NCBI GenBank assembly: GCA_015680685.1 | Contig: MNCI01014441.1 | Location: 56,131 to 120,130 of the forward strand | Length of the DNA: 64,000 bases | Reading direction: 5' to 3' | Source: Gnetum montanum | Lineage: Eukaryota; Streptophyta; Gnetopsida; Gnetales; Gnetaceae | In this document: positions 11,375 through 23,138 of the stretch, piece by piece | Layout of the letters: each line of letters begins with the position of its first letter | How positions within the stretch are numbered: the stretch's first letter is position 1 | Notes under the pieces: generated by a model | The model's input: only the letters and a program-made list of their open reading frames with translations | The model's database searches: none | Told to the model about the DNA's origin: nothing | Translations under genes and position numbers: made by a program

Positions 11375-12024
11375 CCGATTTCTTATGGAGGATTTTAGTT
11401 TGCAAGCCTTTACATAGAAACCTGGCCTAGTTGTTGCGGGACCCCTCTTCCATGAGCTCATGCATTATCCAGGCCTGCTTGATCCTTAGAACCTTCCCTT
11501 GGGTAAGTAGATGGGGGAATGCATGAGTATGGATGATAGGGTAAACATCTTTGGCGGGTCTTGCTTTGAGCTTCTCCATGGGGAGCCCCTTCCGCTCCTT
11601 GGCAATCCCTAACCACTCTTGAATGTCCTTCTTCTAAAGGGTCAGCTCCTTCTTACCCTTCAACCCTATAAGCACGCCATCAGTAGGGACACTAAACAGG
11701 TCCGCAAACAACTGATCATTAACTTCAATGATCACCCGTATGCCCTGTATGTGCATACGAAAGTGGCCTGCCTTGTTGGAAAAGGAGTTGGCTAGGGAGA
11801 TCATCTTGATGGCAAGAATGCTCGGATTCAAGGCTAGGAATAGATCCATAAGCCTAGCCTTTTAGATATTCTAGACCAAGGAGTTCGAAGCTGCACCGTT
11901 TATCCTGCATTGGCTCACATCTACTTCTCCGTACTTGAAGTAGATGTTTGCCCCTTGTGTCTCAGCGGTTACCACCGTCACCCTTGGGGCTTTCTCGCCC
12001 CTATAACAGCTTTCACAAAAAGAA

Positions 12025-12098
12025 ACGTTAGGTTGATCGTTTCTCGAGAAAGCAAGCAGTTAGGTTGAAGTAGATGTTTGCCCCTTGTGTCTCAGCAA
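12025..12098. other. Filler DNA at a deletion junction in T1
   Basis: It replaces about 1.07 kb present in T2 (26160-27230). Bases 12040-12066 are an exact 27-base inverted copy of 12869-12895, and 12065-12096 are an exact 32-base direct copy of 11935-11966. This looks like templated filler at a repaired break. Confidence 0.8.
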
Positions 12099-12735
12099 AT
12101 AGGGCGATTAACAATACGCCCTGACAAAACACGTGTCGCACTGTCACATCACGCATGGCCCAACCCTCCTAAGGATCCTACGTGAGGCCATTCGAAAGCC
12201 AAGTAACTTAAATTATCCAAACCCCCACAGTTACGACAACCGCAGCGGTGGAGGTTTAAGCAACCTTGCATGCAACGATGGCATAGCGTTTATGCATCCG
12301 CCGTGGCCAAAATGGTAACAACAGTGATGCAAAGGCCAAAACAACGCGATGAGAGAAAACATAGATAACTAAGACTAGGATAAAAAATCAAAGTAGAGAA
12401 CAACAGAAGCAAAAAAAAAATGATAACAGAATCACAAAAAAGCAGAAGGAGCATAGTAGCCTACCGGGTCAACAACGTGTCCACCCGCGCCGCGATGCAC
12501 GCTTGTGTGAAGTGTCCTAAGGTTTTCTTCACTTCCTCGACCTTTGCAAGTGCCAAATTCATGCGTTCCTTCTTTGGGGCCATCATTTTGCTTGTAGAAT
12601 TTTCCTTATCGCAATGCAAAAAATCACCTTACTCGCTGTGAACACGATCGCTCCACGCTCCGGAATCGCTCTATGCTTCGAATATGGGCTCTGCAATCTT
12701 ATAGTGAGAATGAAAAGCTTACTAGGGTTTAATCC

Positions 12736-12744
12736 CTATTTATG
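12736..12744 (-). promoter_or_regulatory. Candidate TATA box of the T1 antisense gene
   Basis: Minus strand reads CATAAATAGGG, about 150 nt upstream of the ATG at 12586, which leaves room for a start site and a 5' UTR of about 115 nt. T2 has lost this region by deletion. Confidence 0.4.
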
Positions 12745-12904
12745 GCCGTAATGATGAAAAAGGGAAACCTTCCCTCTCTCTCTCCATTTAATGCGGAGTG
12801 CGTCGTATAGTGTAGCATGCTCACCACAACATCGTAGCATTGTTGGCATTAAAACCTTGACATGCTTAAACCTAACTGCTTGCTTTCTCGAGAAATGAAA
12901 AAAT

Positions 12905-13160
12905 ATATATTTTCGATTTTACCGGTCCGAAGAAACCTTAAACTAGCAACCCTAGCGTAGTTGTAATGTTTGCGATCCAAAAAGACCTTAAACTAGTATT
13001 TTTAGCGTAGCGTTCCACTCTCATTACCGGTCCAAAAAGACCTTAAACTAGCAATCGTAGTGTAGTTGCGCTTTTAACGGTCTGAAAAGACCCTTAGCAG
13101 CTTCGATCTATTATATGTTCACAGTCTGCAATGATGCTAAACTAGCAATCTCACGTAGTT
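12905..13160. repeat. Degenerate repeats with TTAAACTAGCA core, T1 antisense promoter side
   Basis: Units like GGTCCAAAAAGACCTTAAACTAGCAA recur about four to five times. GGTCC...GGACC-type halves give local self-complementarity. Similar units occur next to PR in T2 and E and after integrase. Confidence 0.6.
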
Positions 13161-13169
13161 GCACTTTTT

Positions 13170-13560
13170 GACCTCCCAATTGTGCATCTGCCACAAAGGA
13201 ATAAGCCTTTCTGCATATACCTCGCCACCTCTGATGCATCTATTGCAGCACTACTATGTCAAAAATGAGATAATGAATCTGAGATACTAGTGTATTATCT
13301 GAGTCATGCATTAATAGCACATGAGGCAAAATATAATGAAGTGGAGAGAAATTGCCTTGCCTTAGTGTTTGCATTAAAAAAGTGGAGGCACTACCTATTT
13401 CGCAGTACAATTAACATCATTTGCAAAAGCAACATACTCCGGGATATCACTAACAACTTGTATGTAAAAACATAACTGCGGAGTTTGACCTACAGTATGT
13501 AAGCCAGTCATCGACTAAGGGTCAAGCCATAGTAACTCAACTTACGGCCTCACCCGTCGA
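13170..13560 (+). pseudogene. T1 RNase H domain (RT deleted upstream)
   Basis: The frame picks up at the connection region (PTVHLPQRNKPFF in T2) and continues through YYLSHALIAHEAKYNEVERN, CLALVFALKKWRHYLF and TTKGQA-like residues. This is the gypsy RNase H that follows RT. The whole RT (T2 27950-29100) is absent in T1, joined directly to the antisense 5' region. Two in-frame stops. Confidence 0.7.
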
Positions 13561-14206
13561 CGACCACAGAACCATAGATCCTGAATTCCCAGAAGAGCAT
13601 GTTTGTACTATCAACATCGTCCCATCACACTTGGAAGCTACTTTACACTTTCATGATGCCTCAATCGCATGAGGAGGTAGTGCAGCTACTGTCATTACGT
13701 TTCCCTCTAGGGAAATGAACCCATTTGCTTATCATTTTTCATTCCCCTGCACCAACAATGTGGCAAAGTATGAGGGGCTACTCAGATGCCTCTTAGCTGC
13801 CCAAACACTATGCACACAACACCTGGCAATTTACGAGGATTCACAACTAGTTTTGAATCAAATCACCAAGTTCTATGCCTACAAAGATACGCACCTGCAA
13901 TCCTACTGCGACCTAGCAAAAAGCATGCTTAAGAAATTTGCAACCACAAATGTGCAACACATTCCACACAACGAGAACATCATGGCAGATGCCTTAGCCA
14001 CCCTTGCACTAAACATTCCACCACACTTGTTTGCAAGTCTACTAACTTCGATTTTTGAATGTACTGAACCTATCACTCAAGTGAGACACGTGGCCTCTAT
14101 CAGAGCTACGAATACCCAAGAGTGGTATGCTAACATTAAAGCCTACCTACAACACGGCGAAACCCCCAAGCAGATTGACATCTGCCTAGAGATATGCGAT
14201 CCGTAA
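13561..14206 (+). pseudogene. T1 archaeal-type RNase H (second RNase H)
   Basis: Contains FAYHFSFPCTNNVAKYEGLL, EDSQLVLNQITKFY, CDLAKSMLKKF and MADALATLA, matching the second (archaeal-like) RNase H found in Tat-lineage elements (family: TNN-AEYEAL, GDSQLVV-Q, ADALA). An open stretch of 163 codons remains (13715-14206). The catalytic acidic residues E, D and D are present. It lies between the first RNase H and integrase as expected. Confidence 0.75.
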
Positions 14207-15364
14207 GCGCGCCCGGTAATATACCCTCATTAGAAATAACATCCTATGCCAATGGTCCTATGATGGGATATTGTTGGCATGCGCGGATGGAGAGCAAGCA
14301 CAGAGGGTAGTTAATGAAGTACATAAGGGACTATGTGGTGGACACATAGCACCTAAGTTATGGCTGCGAAAATCAAACACCTAGGGTACTATTGGCCCCA
14401 CATAGAGCGTGACTGCTTGTCGAAAGTCAAGACGTACGACACGTGGCAGAGATATGCAAATCTCATACACGTCTCATCTACAGACCTGCATCCAATGCAA
14501 ATCACTTGGCCTTTCCAATGATGAGGACTAGACCTCATAGGACCTATCACGCCTAAGTCTTCCGCAGGGCATAGCTTCATTATCACTGCCACTGAGTATT
14601 TTACTAAGTGGATGGAAGCCATCCCCTTGACGAAGAAGACATCTCAGCAGATCTGCCACTTCATCCTAGACAACATCGTGACAAGGTTTGGGCTTCCAAT
14701 GACTATTGTAACCAATAATGGGCCACAATTCAGTAGTACGGAAACCTGAACCTTCTGCAGTAATTTGGGCATCAGGTAATCATTCTCCTTCCTATATTAC
14801 CCGTAGGCGAACGGATAGGCAGAGGCTACAAATAAGTCCATCATCAACTTGTTGAAGTGGATGCTTAGCAACAACAAGAGGCAGTGGCATGAGTAAATCC
14901 TCTACGTTTTATGGGCCTACAGAACGACATGCAAAATCGTGACAAGTAAGACTCCTTATAGCCTTGTTTATGGATCTAAAGCTGTGCTGCCTCTTGAGTT
15001 GCAAGTACCATCACTCTGAATGATTCTCTCAGATGTCATGAGCGAAGCCTAGAACAACGAGTCGTGGATCATCGATCTCGACTCAATAGAGGAGCAGCGC
15101 AGGCAGACGCTGAGCTGCATAGAGCATTACTAGAGCAAAGAACAACAACAGCACCATGCAAACCAACATTAATAACCAGTATAGAAGGGAGACCTCATGC
15201 TCAATGTTGTCTATGAGCATATGAGAAAATTATCAGCCAACTGGGAAGGCCCTTACATGGTCACTAAAGCCTTCGAGAATGCAGCCTTTAAGCTGGTGGA
15301 CATGGACAGCAATGAGTTCGCCAACTCGGTGAATCACTTGTACCTCAACCCATACTACATCTAA
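14207..15364 (+). pseudogene. T1 integrase (decayed)
   Basis: Order: CGGHIAPKLW (HHCC finger, both cysteines changed: KTYDTWQRY where T2 has KTCDMCQRY), GLDLIGPITPKS with the first catalytic Asp, IVTNNGPQFSS where the second catalytic Asp is Asn, AEATNKS with the Glu, then [22 protein letters not shown] and the C-terminal HMRKLSANWEGPYMVTKAF ... NPYYI stop at 15362. Many stops. No chromodomain. Confidence 0.8.
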
Positions 15365-15770
15365 AGCATGAAGGCGATGAGCACCGTCTGCTATGACAAT
15401 AAACTGATAGCAACAAGCAATGTTTGCTACGGTGTAAAACTGGCACGGCATGTCCGCTACAATGTTAAACTGGTGATGACAAGTAGCGTTTACTACGACG
15501 TAAAACTGGTGACGACAAGCACCGTTCACTAGGACGTAAAACTGGAAGTAATAAGCAGTGTCCACTACAATGTTAAACCGATGGCAACCATCCGCTATGA
15601 CGTAAAAATGGCACAATTAGTCTGCTATGACTATAAATTGGCACAACACGTCTGCTATGACTTTAAACTGGCATGTACGGTCTACTGGGACCTTAAACTA
15701 GCACAGTAGTCTGTTGGGACCCTAAACCAGCACATGGCCTACCAAGAACTTAAACTGGGTTCGCATCATG
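15365..15770. repeat. 3' tandem repeats after T1 integrase
   Basis: About ten diverged units of 30-48 bp built on CCGCTACGACGTTAAACTGGCA. T2 has the matching array at about 38419-38830. Such 3'-UTR arrays are typical of the Tat lineage. Confidence 0.75.
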
Positions 15771-16795
15771 TCCCTAACATACATCTATGCCAAGTACACA
15801 TCAAATGAGCGTGCACAATGTCGATATGGGGGTGGAACGTTGCAGCTCCAGAAAGCAGTTCTCGACGCAATGGGAACACGAGCTGGAATGTACGCGATGC
15901 CACCACCCTTGGCATCGTGCTAACCCTTTGGAGATGTCGTATGACATCGCACTGGCACTCTGAACCTACCATCGCCACGGCCCACCACCCTGATGGTAGT
16001 TCCTTGGCTAGTTCCCACTATTGGAGTTTTAGCAGTATTGTGGCCCAGCCATAATATTGTTGTTCTCCAGCTCCCTATAGACGCCTAGGCTCGTAAGAAA
16101 TTTAGCTATGTTGCAGCTGATCCCATAGTTGAATTGAGAATGCATGCCTTTGGTAGGGATTCCAGAGCATCTGCACTCACAGCAGATCTCGGTGCCTTTA
16201 ACACCAACTCCACCACGACGGTGTTGCCAAGGTTGCTACTGGCCTTTCTACTTTGGACACTGTGCACAAGCACAGATGTCCAAGAGCTTCAACAACGTCT
16301 ACAGCAAGCAAGACCTTTGCGCTCGCTTTGCATCGCGACTGCTTCTCTCTTCGTTGTGCTTACAGGGTGTGGCAGACAGTACGTCTTGTCATAGGAGCCA
16401 ATGCTACAGCATTGTGAAGTGAGTGCTCGACTAGCTTCGCCACTTCAGAGTGCAAATTTCATGATGTGCGTAACACAGCTTGCCATGTGGGAAGCATCTG
16501 TAGAAAGGTCAAAACCCCACACGGATGTAACACAACTCATCCTGGGAAAGAAAAGCCCTATCCTATGAGAGGTCATAGGCCAACGAAGGTAAAGATGAAA
16601 ATGCGAATGACTCCCTTATGAGCACTCTGATGAGGGATTCTTAAACCTCATCTTTACCTTTTTTTAACCTCCTTCCACCTTGCTTCGTCCTTTTACTCTC
16701 AAGCACAGCCAAGCGATGTCTTGACGATCACCGAGCGACCGTGGTGTTTTGTATTCTTTATCAACGTCTCTTGAGCCCATCCTCTAGATGTCGAT
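15771..16795 (+). other. T1 3' untranslated region
   Basis: No convincing coding frame, although short ORFs (16134-16394, 16144-16422) have counterparts in T2. The homologous T2 stretch is 38831-39872. Confidence 0.5.
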
Positions 16796-16808
16796 AAAGA
16801 GGGACCAA
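16796..16808 (+). promoter_or_regulatory. Polypurine tract before LTR2
   Basis: AAAGAGGGACCAA directly precedes the TG of LTR2. LTR3 has AAAGAGGGGCCAA; D and E LTRs have the same tract. It primes plus-strand synthesis in this family. Confidence 0.7.
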
Positions 16809-18452
16809 TGAAACACCCCAAAATTCGAAGACATGCTTGCTTCACTAGGTCTTTGCAATTTGCACAGCATTATGGTAGTTCTTCAGGAGATGGATTCTCT
16901 AAAGTTTAGACTATCCGGTTCGGCAAGTTTTTTCTACCCCAAGTGTCAATAGGCTAAATGGATTCTCTAGCTTGCCCACTTGAATAGTTTATCCAGCTGA
17001 CAGCGCACTTAGGAGCGGTACATAGAATTGATAGCAGTGCTTAGAACGCGCAAAACTCTTTACCAAGTTTTCTAAGTCAAGGAGTTTTGCTGCGCTACGC
17101 TACGCTATGTAGAGTAGAAAACTTCAGAAGATGGTTGTAGAAGCAAAGTGCTACGCTATGCTATGCCACGCAGCGTAGCACAGTGTAGCAAAAGTTGGAC
17201 GGTCAATCCTCTTGCCTAACTTCAAGTCCTTCAACAATGTCTGCTTTTGTCAGAAAGCAACGAACTTGGCAAAAACAAGTCATGTTTGCTGCTACACTAC
17301 ACTAAGCTACATGGCGTAGCAAGGTGTAGCAATTCTGCGAAAGTGATAGAAGGCATCTCAAAGGGCGGGATCAGCAAGTTCATAAGCTTCGTAGTGCAAA
17401 AGGAAAAGTTTGTAGATTGATGACATTTTACGAATAAGGACAGCTGCTACACTATGATATGCTACGTATGTAGCAAATCTGCAACCAGCAGTTACAACAT
17501 TGCAAAGGTTTCCAAAGCATGCAGCTGGACACAATGCAGATTTTTGCTTCGAATTGACAATTTCGTGGCGTGGAATCTTCTCACGCTGTGCTATGCTACA
17601 CAGGATAGCAAAGTGGCAAGTGGTTATGTGACATCCATGCACCTCACCTAATTGTACCGTTGCTTTGATAACACAATTACAACACAGAAGGTTTGTAATT
17701 ACAGTGTGGCAGGCTCGCCCAACGGTCATGCAGGCATGTGCAGCATAGATAGGTTAGCATAAGCCCAGGGCACATAGCCTCTTTTGCATGCCCTTGGTTC
17801 TATAAATACCCTAATAAGCAACGCTCAAAGGGTCGACTCTTTTGGCAAAAAAAAAAGAGTACGGGGTTCTTTAGCAATATCGGTCGGGTAATAATTTTGT
17901 TGGCTGACAAGCAAAAGTGTTAGCATTGTAAGCTCTCTGTTTGACATTGCAAACGGTTAGCACTCTTAGTTTGCATTTCGTTCTACTCTTTTCTACCACC
18001 TTGGTAGCACTTTGCATTGTTAACACCTAAGTCCGCGTTCAAGCACACAGCCGTCTTGCTCTACACGTCTTGGTTACCCTCAGGATCTCTGCACTTCCTA
18101 GCACTGTGCAACCGACTGTATCCATCTTGACAAAGCGAAGTCATAGCTTTGAAGCGGTGCATTTTTCTAACCACATTTTACTTTGTCTCTTGCTTATCAT
18201 TTTCATTTTTACACTATTTTCTGCCTCTTTTACATTCAAGCATTAGTTCGCGCTATCAGTCTTGTTTTCAAATTACCCAGTTGCAAAAGGTTATATTAAC
18301 ACCAACTAAGTTCCTATCTAATCGACCAGACTGTTCAGGGCACCCCGTTTTTGTTCCACCCGGCACAACCCTCCTACAGAAATGGGGTTGAGACTATCAA
18401 CGGTTGATGACCCCTCAGTGTTTTCCAGCCATCAACATTTTTGGTTGCTACA
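16809..18452 (+). repeat. Family T LTR2 (shared middle LTR)
   Basis: Starts TGAAACACCCC and ends GCTACA, TATA box at 17801. It is the most divergent of the three LTRs: near 17555-17600 it lacks the hairpin block shared by LTR1 and LTR3. It has a polypurine tract upstream and a primer-binding site downstream. Confidence 0.9.
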
Positions 18453-18458
18453 GTTTTC

Positions 18459-18475
18459 TAGTGCTAGAAGGAGGG
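18459..18475 (+). promoter_or_regulatory. Primer-binding site of T2
   Basis: TAGTGCTAGAAGGAGGG six bases after LTR2, identical to that of T1. Confidence 0.6.
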
Positions 18476-18900
18476 CCTTTGGTTCCCTTTCTGCATGTCA
18501 TGGTAGTCCTGTAAGCCTTCTCAACCTTGATACGCATTAGTGTAAACTTGACACCCGTCTATGGTTGTTTATGCATTGTGCAGTGCAGATCGATCACCTC
18601 GACCATGCCTTTGGATCCCTACAGGACATAAAGCCTCTTGTCACCACCTTACTTGCCTATCTTATGGTAGTCTTCCATGCATTCTATACCCTATCACGCA
18701 CTAGTGTAAACGTGACACCCTTTTGAGATTGTTTACATGTTATGTGGTACAAGTCAGTTGCCTCAATAGTTCCTCGGAGCCTAGAAAGACATAAAACCTT
18801 TTTGATTGCTTCCCAATTTCTTTGTTTTTTTGCTTCGCAAAACTGTTCAACTTTCCGATTTCTTTTCCTTTTTCCATTTGCAAAACTGTTTAACTTAACA

Positions 18901-21198
18901 ATGGCTTTCGCAACTACTGCTGCTAATACCTTCAACGTAGAGGTTCCCATCATAGTTCAAGGTACCACTAGTGCTGAACTACCATTGAACCCAATGCTAG
19001 AAACACGTCAATCCCTTAGGATCCAAAATTGGGGACCTGAGGGCTTGGCCCAGCAATATGAGCGCTATAACTTCCTCTATGCAAAGGTTCAGGCAAACCT
19101 GCCTTTGGATGTACAAGAATTTGAGGGCAAACGTAGCTTCGGGTTTGCTTACTGTGATAAGAAGGAGTTTGTTCCCACTCTCAGCACTTCCATCCCTTTG
19201 ACACAGGCAAACCAAAGGCTTCTAGACTAGCTAATCCGGTTGGCTAGGCTTAGGGAGCAACAAGATACAATGCCCAACTAGGATGATGCTTTCCAAGACA
19301 GACAAGAGGAACTCGATTTCCAATCTGACGAGGGAGGTCAAACCGACCTCGTTCCTATCCCTCCTACCCAGTTCTTCTGGGCCAATCTATTATCTGTCAC
19401 TGCTCCCTTTTTCATCACGCCTACACTCTCGTAGCCTACAAATACAATCACAATGGGTAGCCATGTCACCTTTTTGATGTATCAACACCCTTATTCCCCT
19501 GTTTCATTTGCAGTAACTATGCCTCCACAAACTATTCATTAGCCCATTCTTGTAGTGCATCACACACCAATCACGGCTACCCTACTGCATATTCATAATG
19601 TACCTACTTGACAATCATACGTAACTTCCATTTGAATTCTTACGTTTGTGTCTATCTCACTAACCGTGGTGGGCCCAGGCCCATCCACATGGTGAACCCC
19701 ATTCACTTCTTTGCCTATACCATAATCATCGTAGATGTCTCATCATGTTTTCCCTCAGACCTACCAAACCTCGCAAATGGTACAACCCAACACGGGGCTA
19801 TGGTTTGTTCTGTCAGCGACACAAGCAGTCTATCCGGTAGCTTAACCCGTGGTTGCTACCCTAACAGCACCACCTGCCGGGTGGTGGACAACGCAAGAAA
19901 CACCATTTTCATGGGCTATTCCAATGGTACCGCTGGTGGGTCACGCTGCCACCCCCACCATTCCACAGATGGGAACTGCCTTAGCAGTTCCCCAACCATC
20001 CACAATGTTGCAGGGTCTAGACCAAGCGTTTCAACTCATCCAGACCCTCACTGAGGAAATCAAACGCCTCAAGGCTGTCAGGTCTAACACGGTACAAGTC
20101 ATGGACTTTTACTAGGATGACCTCATCAGCCCTACAATCCCTATGCTGACATTACCCCCAGGGATGTCTCTCCCCTAGTTCATGAAGTACAACGGGGAGG
20201 GGGATCCTAACGCACATCTTGTTACCTTTAGGTCTGAGTCTCTCTTGTTGCAAAAATAGCTGCATGTGATTATTCTTGTCTTTGCCATGTCCCTAGCTGG
20301 GAAAGCCTTCGATTGGTATCGCGCGCTACCGCGCTTATTCATTTCAACTCTAGAAGAGCTTCTGACCTAGTTCGTGACACGCTTCAAGTATAACTTGAAG
20401 CTAGAAACCATGCTGGACCAATTGATGAGCGTGAAGTAGGATCCTCTAGAACCAGTCTAGAAATTCATCCAATGTTGGAGTGCAACCCTCAATGAAATTC
20501 GTGAACCCATCGGGGATGCCCACTTTCTGGTTGTCTTTAAGGATGTAGTGAATGACTTTATCAAGTCTAAACTGTACTACCTCACCTCTCAAACTCTTAG
20601 TTAAGCCTTCACTCAGACTAAGAGTATATAGGATGCGACCGAGGCAAGCAAAGACCCAGCCTACATCGCTTACAAAAACACCTTCACAAAGAAGGAAAAG
20701 GGTAAGGCCCCAACAAGCATAGTGGTCATTGTGGTGACCAAGGCCAAGCCCAAACCTAGTAACAATGATAACAAGAATAATAAAAAATCGGCCGTACCTA
20801 CAGCTAACCCCATGCTCAATAAGGGCAATGTGACGCAACCTCCAGTACCCACATCTGGGACATCTACACAACCCAAACCAAACTTTGAGCGTAAAGATCA
20901 CTCAAAGTACACCCCACTGTCTCTTAAGCCTTTAGAACTTCTGAAGCAGCTATTGGCAGTGGGAAACATCCAACACAAGCAGATGTTAGAAGAAGGAAGT
21001 AGGAGACATCAACGCTACTGTGAGCTGCTTAGGAACCCCTCTTTGGCCCTGCCCAATGAGCCCCCGGTTCCCAAGGGTTTTAGGCTAGACAGGTTTTATG
21101 ACTATCACCAACAGTTTGGTCACAACACAAATTACTGTCTGGCGTTGTAGGATGACATCCAGAGATTGATCGATCAGGGAAAACTAGTGTTGGACTAA
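18901..21198 (+). pseudogene. T2 gag (decayed)
   Basis: ATG at 18901, open for 110 codons (matrix-like N-terminus: QSLRIQNWGPEGLAQQY, FVPTLSTSIPLTQANQRLLD), then Pro/Thr-rich, then the gag core: LTEEIKRLK, KYNGEGDPNAHLVTF, MSLAGKAFDWY, FVTRFKYNLK, KSKLYYLTSQTLS. A Lys/Asn-rich linker (20722 onward, missing in T1), ERKDHSKYTPLSLKPLELL, FYDYHQQFGHNTNY and QRLIDQGKLVLD follow. More complete than T1 gag; numerous stops. Confidence 0.8.
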
Positions 21199-22790
21199 AG
21201 CAATCGAGTATGCCTTGAGAACTAATCTATGCATGTCTACATAGACCCCCTTAACGCCAACAATGCTGGTTATGTCATCAATGCCATTGGTATTGACAGT
21301 GATCCTAGGCCATCCCAGTACCCATTTGTGGTCCGTGTGCCTCAGCATAGTGCACTAGCACCACCAGTAGCTAGCCGAAGCTCGCAACAGCCATTTGTTC
21401 TGAGAGTCCCTCCATGGGCATTCATCTCTGCGCCACCTGTTAGCGAAACTATGCCATCCCATGCGTTAACACCATTAGCTCCTTTTATCATTAGGGGGCC
21501 GATCTATTCGACAGCCCCCACCCTACGCAAGACAGCTGAACAACCTTCTCGTCCTAAAAAATGAGAAGTGCGTTTCGTAGGTGAGACGTTGAGAGGAAGT
21601 ACCACCCTTGGTACTTCCAAGCCTATGTCTCCACCCCCTGCATCTACGCGCTCATCACCAAAGAGGGATGTTGCTATAACAATACAGTCCATGCTACCCT
21701 GCCAAAAAGGATCTGAGCCTAGATTCAAAGTCACCCCTCCTCAAGAAATCCATCTTCTGGGACGAATAGAAGAAGAGGAAAGCGTTAAACAAGGGGGGTG
21801 GTCAAGACCTCTTGGATGCCTTCACTCAGGTTGAACAAGCTCTAAAACAAAAAAATACTACATTGAGCTTATACGACCTAATCATGATGTCTGTCTCACA
21901 CCGTGAGGCTCTAATCTGCATGTTGACAGTGATTCCGGTCAATGAAGACATGCTAGTGGAAGAGGAAGTGGTCCACTCGGTCATGCTTTCCTTTGTACCC
22001 ATAGAGCTAAAATCATCTCAACCAACTTTTTGCGACGAATCCATTAGGGAAGATCCTGAAAGGGGTTAGGTGAGTACACCATCCCTTTTCATCATAATTA
22101 GGGTCGGCCAACACCGGATTCGAAGGGTACACATTGATGATGGGGTTGCCACAAATGTCATCTGCTTCCCTATTGTGGACAAGTTGGGCTTGGTCGACCA
22201 GATCAAACCCACAGCGATGTCATGCTTGAGGTCTTTAAATGGGGCACGTGTCCTGGTGAAGCGCACAGTCCACATAGATTTCATGGTAGCGGACTAGTTC
22301 CTCACAAATGTGACGTTCATCGTGGTCGAGGAAATGCCCAGGTTTAACCTAATCCTGGGAAGGTCATGGTTAGCGTAGCTTAGGGCTATCTCCTCACCCA
22401 TACATCAGGAAATCCATCTACCATACGCAGGTAGGGAGGTGGTGATCTGTGGTGATGAAGTAGCAGCCTAGGAAATTAACAACATAAACATGGAGTAGGG
22501 CTCAGAGGTCGTAACCTCTGAGAACAAAGTGCCTACTTATGCACACATTAACCATCCAGTGGGGGAATCGGCTCAGCAAGCCGGTTACCAAAATGAAAGT
22601 GCATGGGCTGAGTTTCCATTCCAAGCAAGGGACAATGATGCAAACAAAGGCCTTGGCGAAGCACCTTAGCCTTATGTTTCGCTCAACCCACATTGGGTCA
22701 AGAAGCAGCTACGCATAGCATAGCAACCTCACTGCTTCCTGCCCAGTCGCCATCCCTTGTACATTCACTGCCTCTTGCTTTGTTAACGTA
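21199..22790 (+). pseudogene. T2 gag-pro linker, protease and post-protease region
   Basis: Linker with PFVVRVP and PFVLRVP units (open 21229-21564), LYDLIMMS, then protease core VHIDDGVATNVICFPI and FNLILGRSWLA (to about 22375). The frame continues past the protease for about 400 bp that T1 has lost, with ESAWAEFPFQARDNDANKG. Two catalytic hallmarks are present; stops interrupt it. Confidence 0.7.
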
Positions 22791-22814
22791 TCATTCTTTT
22801 GGCATGCCTACGTA

Positions 22815-23138
22815 GTGGCCCAAAATGGCCTAAAACTATGCTACGCAATGGCCCGAAATGGCCTAAAACTAGTAGAGGCCCGAAATGGCCTAAAACTAGC
22901 AAAGGGTTGAAATGGCCTAAAACTAGCAATGTCCTCCTAAGGCCTGAAATAGCCTAAAACTAGCAATGGCTCGAAACAACCTAAAACTAGCAATGTCCTC
23001 CTAAAGCCTGAAACGACCTAAAACTAGCAATGGCCTGAAACGGCCTAAAACTAGCAATGGCCTGAAATGGCCTAAAACTAGCAATGGCCTGAAATGGCCT
23101 AAAACTAGCAATGGCTCGAAACGACCTAAAACTAGCAC
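22815..23138. repeat. Tandem array of 27-bp GGCCYGAAAYGGCCTAAAACTAGCAAT units (T2)
   Basis: About ten units, some with a CCTCCTAA spacer. Each unit carries a GGCC...GGCC inverted pair plus the TAAAACTAGCAA core. It lies between protease and the stop codon of the antisense gene. E (52000-52260) and D (58926-58990) have degenerate versions at the same place. Confidence 0.85.

Larger units (their letters stand above)
9064..12586 (-). pseudogene. Spliced antisense gene of T1 (about 5 exons, product unrecognised)
   Basis: Minus strand, between protease and RNase H. Proposed coding exons: 12465-12586 (starts MMAPKKERM; donor CCCG|GTAGGC), 10869-12009 (FLALNP, IIEVNDQLFADLFSVPTDG; donor ATTG|GTAAATG), 10211-10738 (acidic/Lys-rich, then CAKSWAKIP; donor ACAG|GTAAGTAG), 9287-10107 (FLPKVTEVPYRAYDEA, heptad-like AEQREANLSAKVEDLKSR) and 9064-9198 (Asn/Asp/Glu-rich tail ending RKNP and TGA). 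Acceptors end in TAG or CAG after CTAA branch-like sites. Introns of 88 and 103 nt and exons of 135 and 528 nt have exactly the same length in T2. Protein would be roughly 850-900 residues. Stops and an 86-bp duplication disable this copy. Junction phase of exon 1 to the next exon does not fit directly, probably because FCP1-like exons are deleted here. No function is assigned. Confidence 0.65.
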
